Assembly (NCBI GenBank): GCA_934130265.1
Contig: CAKOYC010000057.1
Span: forward strand, 1-7,345
Length of the DNA stretch: 7,345 nucleotides
From: an uncultured Bacilli bacterium
GTDB taxonomy: Bacteria; Bacillota_I; Bacilli_A; RF39; UBA660
Reading direction: 5' to 3'
Translations under genes and position numbers: made by a program
Notes under the pieces: model-generated
Databases searched by the model: none
The model's input: the letters and a program-made list of their open reading frames with translations, nothing else
What the model was told of the DNA's origin: nothing
In this document: positions 5,079-7,345 of the stretch, piece after piece
Layout of the letters: each line of letters opens with the position of its first letter
Numbering within the stretch: the first letter of the stretch is position 1

Positions 5079-7070
5079 TTAACTATGTATAATTGATTCA
5101 ATAATCTTTTTCTTTAATTGTTTTTCTTCTTCTGTCTTTTTTAACAAATACTGATAAGAATCTTCTCTTGCTCTTAAAAGGATAGAATAATCATTCTTTA
5201 TATTAGCTATTTTAAAAGACATATCACCACTTTGTTTAGTACCAAATAAATCACCATGGCCCCTTAATTTAAAGTCTTCTTCACTTATTTCAAATCCATC
5301 AGTAGTCTTTTCCATAATATGAAGTCTTTCCGTATCCTGATTACTTATTAAAATACAATGTGACTGTAAATCATTTCTTCCTACTCTTCCTCTTAACTGA
5401 TGAAGGGTTGAAAGTCCAAATCTATTAGCATCAAAGATAACCATCATAGTAGCATTAGGAACATCTACTCCTACTTCAATAACAGTTGTACTAATTAGTA
5501 TTTGACACTTATTAAGAAGAAAATCATTCATAACTTTATCTTTAGCTGCTGTAACCATCTTACCATGAACTAGCCCTATCTTATATTTACTACCAAAAGC
5601 GACTGTTAATTTATCTTTAAGTTCATTAACATTAGTTAAATCACTATTTTCACTTTCTTCTATCAAAGGTGCTATTACATATATCTGATGATCTTGTTTC
5701 AATTCTTCATACATCATGGCTAAGACATCTTTCATCTCAGTCTCATTCTTTAGCACTGTATGAATCTTTTTTCTACCCTTTGGTCTTGTCTTAATAGTAG
5801 ATACATCCATATCACCAAAGATTGTTAAAGCATAAGTTCTTGGTATGGGAGTAGCACTCATATATAAGGTATCTGGTTTCTTACCTTTATTTTCTAAGTT
5901 AGCTCTTTGATTAACTCCAAACCTATGTTGTTCATCAGTAATAACTAATCCTAGATTGTTATACTCTACTTCTTCTTGAATTAAAGAGTGAGTCCCAATA
6001 ATTACATCTATATCATTATTAGCAAGGCTTGTTAAAATCTTATCTTTATCCCTCTTACTAGTCGATCCTGTTAATAAGGCAATATTTATATCAGTATCTT
6101 TAAAGATATCTTTCATATTATTATAATGCTGGGTAGCAAGTATCTCAGTAGGAGCCATTAAAGCACTCTGATATCCTGCTAGATAGTTAGCATAGATAGC
6201 AAGAAAAGAAACAATTGTCTTACCACTACCAACATCACCTTGTAATAACCTATTCATTTTTCCTTCACTAGCTAAGTCTTTTACAATATCAGAAACTGCT
6301 TTTTCCTGATCAGCTGTGAGTTCAAAAGGAAGTGTTTTAATAAAGTCTTCTACTTTCTTAGTATCTATTTCTTTTTTTATACCAGAATTTTTATTCTTAT
6401 TTTCCATTTTTAAATAGTTAATCTTAAACATAAAAGAAAATAACTCTTCATACTTAAGTCTATTCTTCGCTTCCTCTAACTTTTCAAGAGAAGGTGGATT
6501 ATGTACTATATTTAAAGCGGTTCTTTTATTAACAAAGTTATACTTTTCTTGATACTCTAAAGGGATAAAATCTGTTATTTCTTTATAATTACCTAGTAAA
6601 GCCATATTTATATAAGTAGACATATTCTTATTAGTAAGACCACTAGTTAAATGATAAACTGGTTCTATCTTAATCTTCGCTGATAATGTCTCTAATTTTA
6701 TATCAGATGCTGTAATAACATTCTTTCTCCTATCAAATTTACCTATTACTGTAACACCAGTACCTACTGCTAAATGACTTTTTAGAAATGCTCTATTAAA
6801 TATAGATATACCAACTACGCCTGATGAAGTAACTAATCTAAAGTTCATTTTATTAAGTCCTGCTTTAAACCTAACTAAGATTGGACTACTTTCTATTCTT
6901 CCATCTATAATAATATGATCACCATCTACTGTATCAGTAAGTGATCCTCTTTTCAAAATATCATAACGAAAAGGATAATGGGTTACCAAATCATCTACTG
7001 TGGTAATCCCTATTTTATTCAAAAGGACTAAAGACCTTGGTCCTATCCCTCTAACATCATTTAATGCCAC
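5079..7070 (-). CDS. recG: ATP-dependent DNA helicase RecG
   Basis: RecG rescues stalled replication forks and processes branched DNA by driving fork regression and branch migration on double-stranded DNA. Numbering from the more distal GTG, the protein has: the N-terminal helix-hairpin-helix-like DVRGIGPRSLVLLNKIGI; the OB-fold wedge domain (about 50-150); Walker A GDVGSGKT (281-288); MAPTEILATQHY (308-319); the DEQH box in VITDEQHRFGV (379-389, typical for RecG); SATPIPRT (408-415); the second helicase lobe with VIEVGVDVPNA; QLRGRVGR motif VI (561-568); and the LRGHGDLFGTKQSG C-terminal region. It is full length for the family. Two GTG starts are possible, 7077-7079 and 7068-7070. The second is preferred because AGAGG lies about eight bases before it and the protein then begins close to the usual RecG N-terminus. 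No frameshift or missing motif is seen. It looks like the core-genome boundary of the accessory stretch. Confidence 0.97.
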   Translation of the reverse strand: MALNDVRGIGPRSLVLLNKIGITTVDDLVTHYPFRYDILKRGSLTDTVDGDHIIIDGRIESSPILVRFKAGLNKMNFRLVTSSGVVGISIFNRAFLKSHLAVGTGVTVIGKFDRRKNVITASDIKLETLSAKIKIEPVYHLTSGLTNKNMSTYINMALLGNYKEITDFIPLEYQEKYNFVNKRTALNIVHNPPSLEKLEEAKNRLKYEELFSFMFKINYLKMENKNKNSGIKKEIDTKKVEDFIKTLPFELTADQEKAVSDIVKDLASEGKMNRLLQGDVGSGKTIVSFLAIYANYLAGYQSALMAPTEILATQHYNNMKDIFKDTDINIALLTGSTSKRDKDKILTSLANNDIDVIIGTHSLIQEEVEYNNLGLVITDEQHRFGVNQRANLENKGKKPDTLYMSATPIPRTYALTIFGDMDVSTIKTRPKGRKKIHTVLKNETEMKDVLAMMYEELKQDHQIYVIAPLIEESENSDLTNVNELKDKLTVAFGSKYKIGLVHGKMVTAAKDKVMNDFLLNKCQILISTTVIEVGVDVPNATMMVIFDANRFGLSTLHQLRGRVGRNDLQSHCILISNQDTERLHIMEKTTDGFEISEEDFKLRGHGDLFGTKQSGDMSFKIANIKNDYSILLRAREDSYQYLLKKTEEEKQLKKKIIESIIHS

Positions 7071-7096
7071 AACTACCACCTCTTCTTCTGCCTGAT

Positions 7097-7125
7097 ATTA
7101 TATCACATTTTTAGGACTTTTTGAA
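7097..7125 (-). promoter_or_regulatory. Promoter of recG
   Basis: Minus strand: perfect -10 TATAAT (7097-7102) preceded by TGA, making an extended -10 (TGATATAAT). A -35-like TTCAAA (7120-7125, four of six) lies 17 bases upstream. The -10 ends 26 bases before the preferred GTG. Confidence 0.65.
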
Positions 7126-7159
7126 GATAAAAACGCATAAAATATTATAAGGAGGCTTA

Positions 7160-7345
7160 ATGAAATTAATTATTGATGACATGATAGATGTTAGTGATAA
7201 TCTTCTTTTAACTAATAAATTTATTACTGGCTTTAGACTTAAACTTGCTCTTACTAGTGATAATATTGTTATCGTATTACCTAGTAAAATAGATATTTCT
7301 CTTACTAATTTAACCTTTAAAGAGATAAAAAAGATTAATCAGAAT
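7160..7345 (+). CDS. Protein of unknown function, 5' part (runs off the window)
   Basis: The first 62 codons are visible, opening MKLIIDDMIDVSDNLLLTNK. A strong AAGGAGG ribosome binding site (7149-7155) lies four bases before the ATG, so this is a real start. The visible part alternates beta-type hydrophobic stretches (FRLKLALTSD, NIVIVLPSKI) with no signal peptide, membrane helix or motif I recognise. It is divergent from recG across an 80-base gap. Codon use, with many CTT, ACT and AGT codons, is like recG and unlike the more AT-biased Abi gene, so it is probably a resident gene. No function can be assigned. Confidence 0.8.
   Translation, partial: MKLIIDDMIDVSDNLLLTNKFITGFRLKLALTSDNIVIVLPSKIDISLTNLTFKEIKKINQN

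Noticed and set aside
1..7345. Mycoplasma-type genetic code (TGA as tryptophan), suggested by the AT-richness
   Set aside because: The Nudix gene ends normally at TGA exactly where the next gene starts, and conserved tryptophans are TGG.

Overview
The window is strongly AT-rich, with a compact gene layout and good Shine-Dalgarno sites. TGA is used as a stop codon (it ends the Nudix gene at 2670-2672) and tryptophan is written TGG, so the standard bacterial code applies and classical mycoplasmas are ruled out. The protein set (CsoR repressor, HMA/DsbD_2-type copper membrane protein, RecG, ISLre2/UPF0236 transposase, Abi_2 protein) points to a low-GC Firmicute or Bacilli-type gut or host-associated bacterium. 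That placement is an inference.

Layout. Almost everything reads on the minus strand, from right to left. At the far right a plus-strand gene of unknown function (7160 to the window end) diverges from recG (about 7070 to 5079). Between recG and the copper genes lies an accessory stretch (about 5046 to 1684). It holds, in minus-strand order: (1) a short intergenic RNA gene (about 5011 to 4903) with its own consensus promoter, two adjacent hairpins and an intrinsic terminator; (2) an Abi_2-family protein (4689-3745) with an R-x4-H HEPN ribonuclease motif; (3) a 3'-truncated UPF0236/ISLre2 transposase on the plus strand (3248-3649); (4) a two-gene operon of a NudG/MutT-like Nudix hydrolase (3068-2670) overlapping an EVE-like/HNH endonuclease (2673-1684). 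At the left is a copper-responsive unit: csoR (1616-1317) overlapping an HMA plus DsbD_2/TauE-type membrane protein (1317-397). The cupredoxin-like C-terminal domain of that membrane protein (407-24) has been pushed out of frame by one base.

How the parts work together. The RNA gene and the Abi_2 HEPN protein look like one unit: an RNA-antitoxin/ribonuclease-toxin pair of the AbiF kind. AbiF is the family reported to carry a conserved noncoding RNA and to be ancestral to Cas13. The arrangement (strong promoter, structured RNA, leaky terminator, toxin gene) matches the logic of RNA-protein toxin-antitoxin loci. The Nudix-EVE-HNH pair may be a second defence unit directed at modified cytosines: EVE folds read modified bases, and NudG-type Nudix enzymes hydrolyse 5-substituted dCTPs. 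The truncated transposase between the two units fits a mobile defence island next to the core gene recG. The copper unit is probably controlled by CsoR through a palindrome lying between its -35 and -10 boxes.
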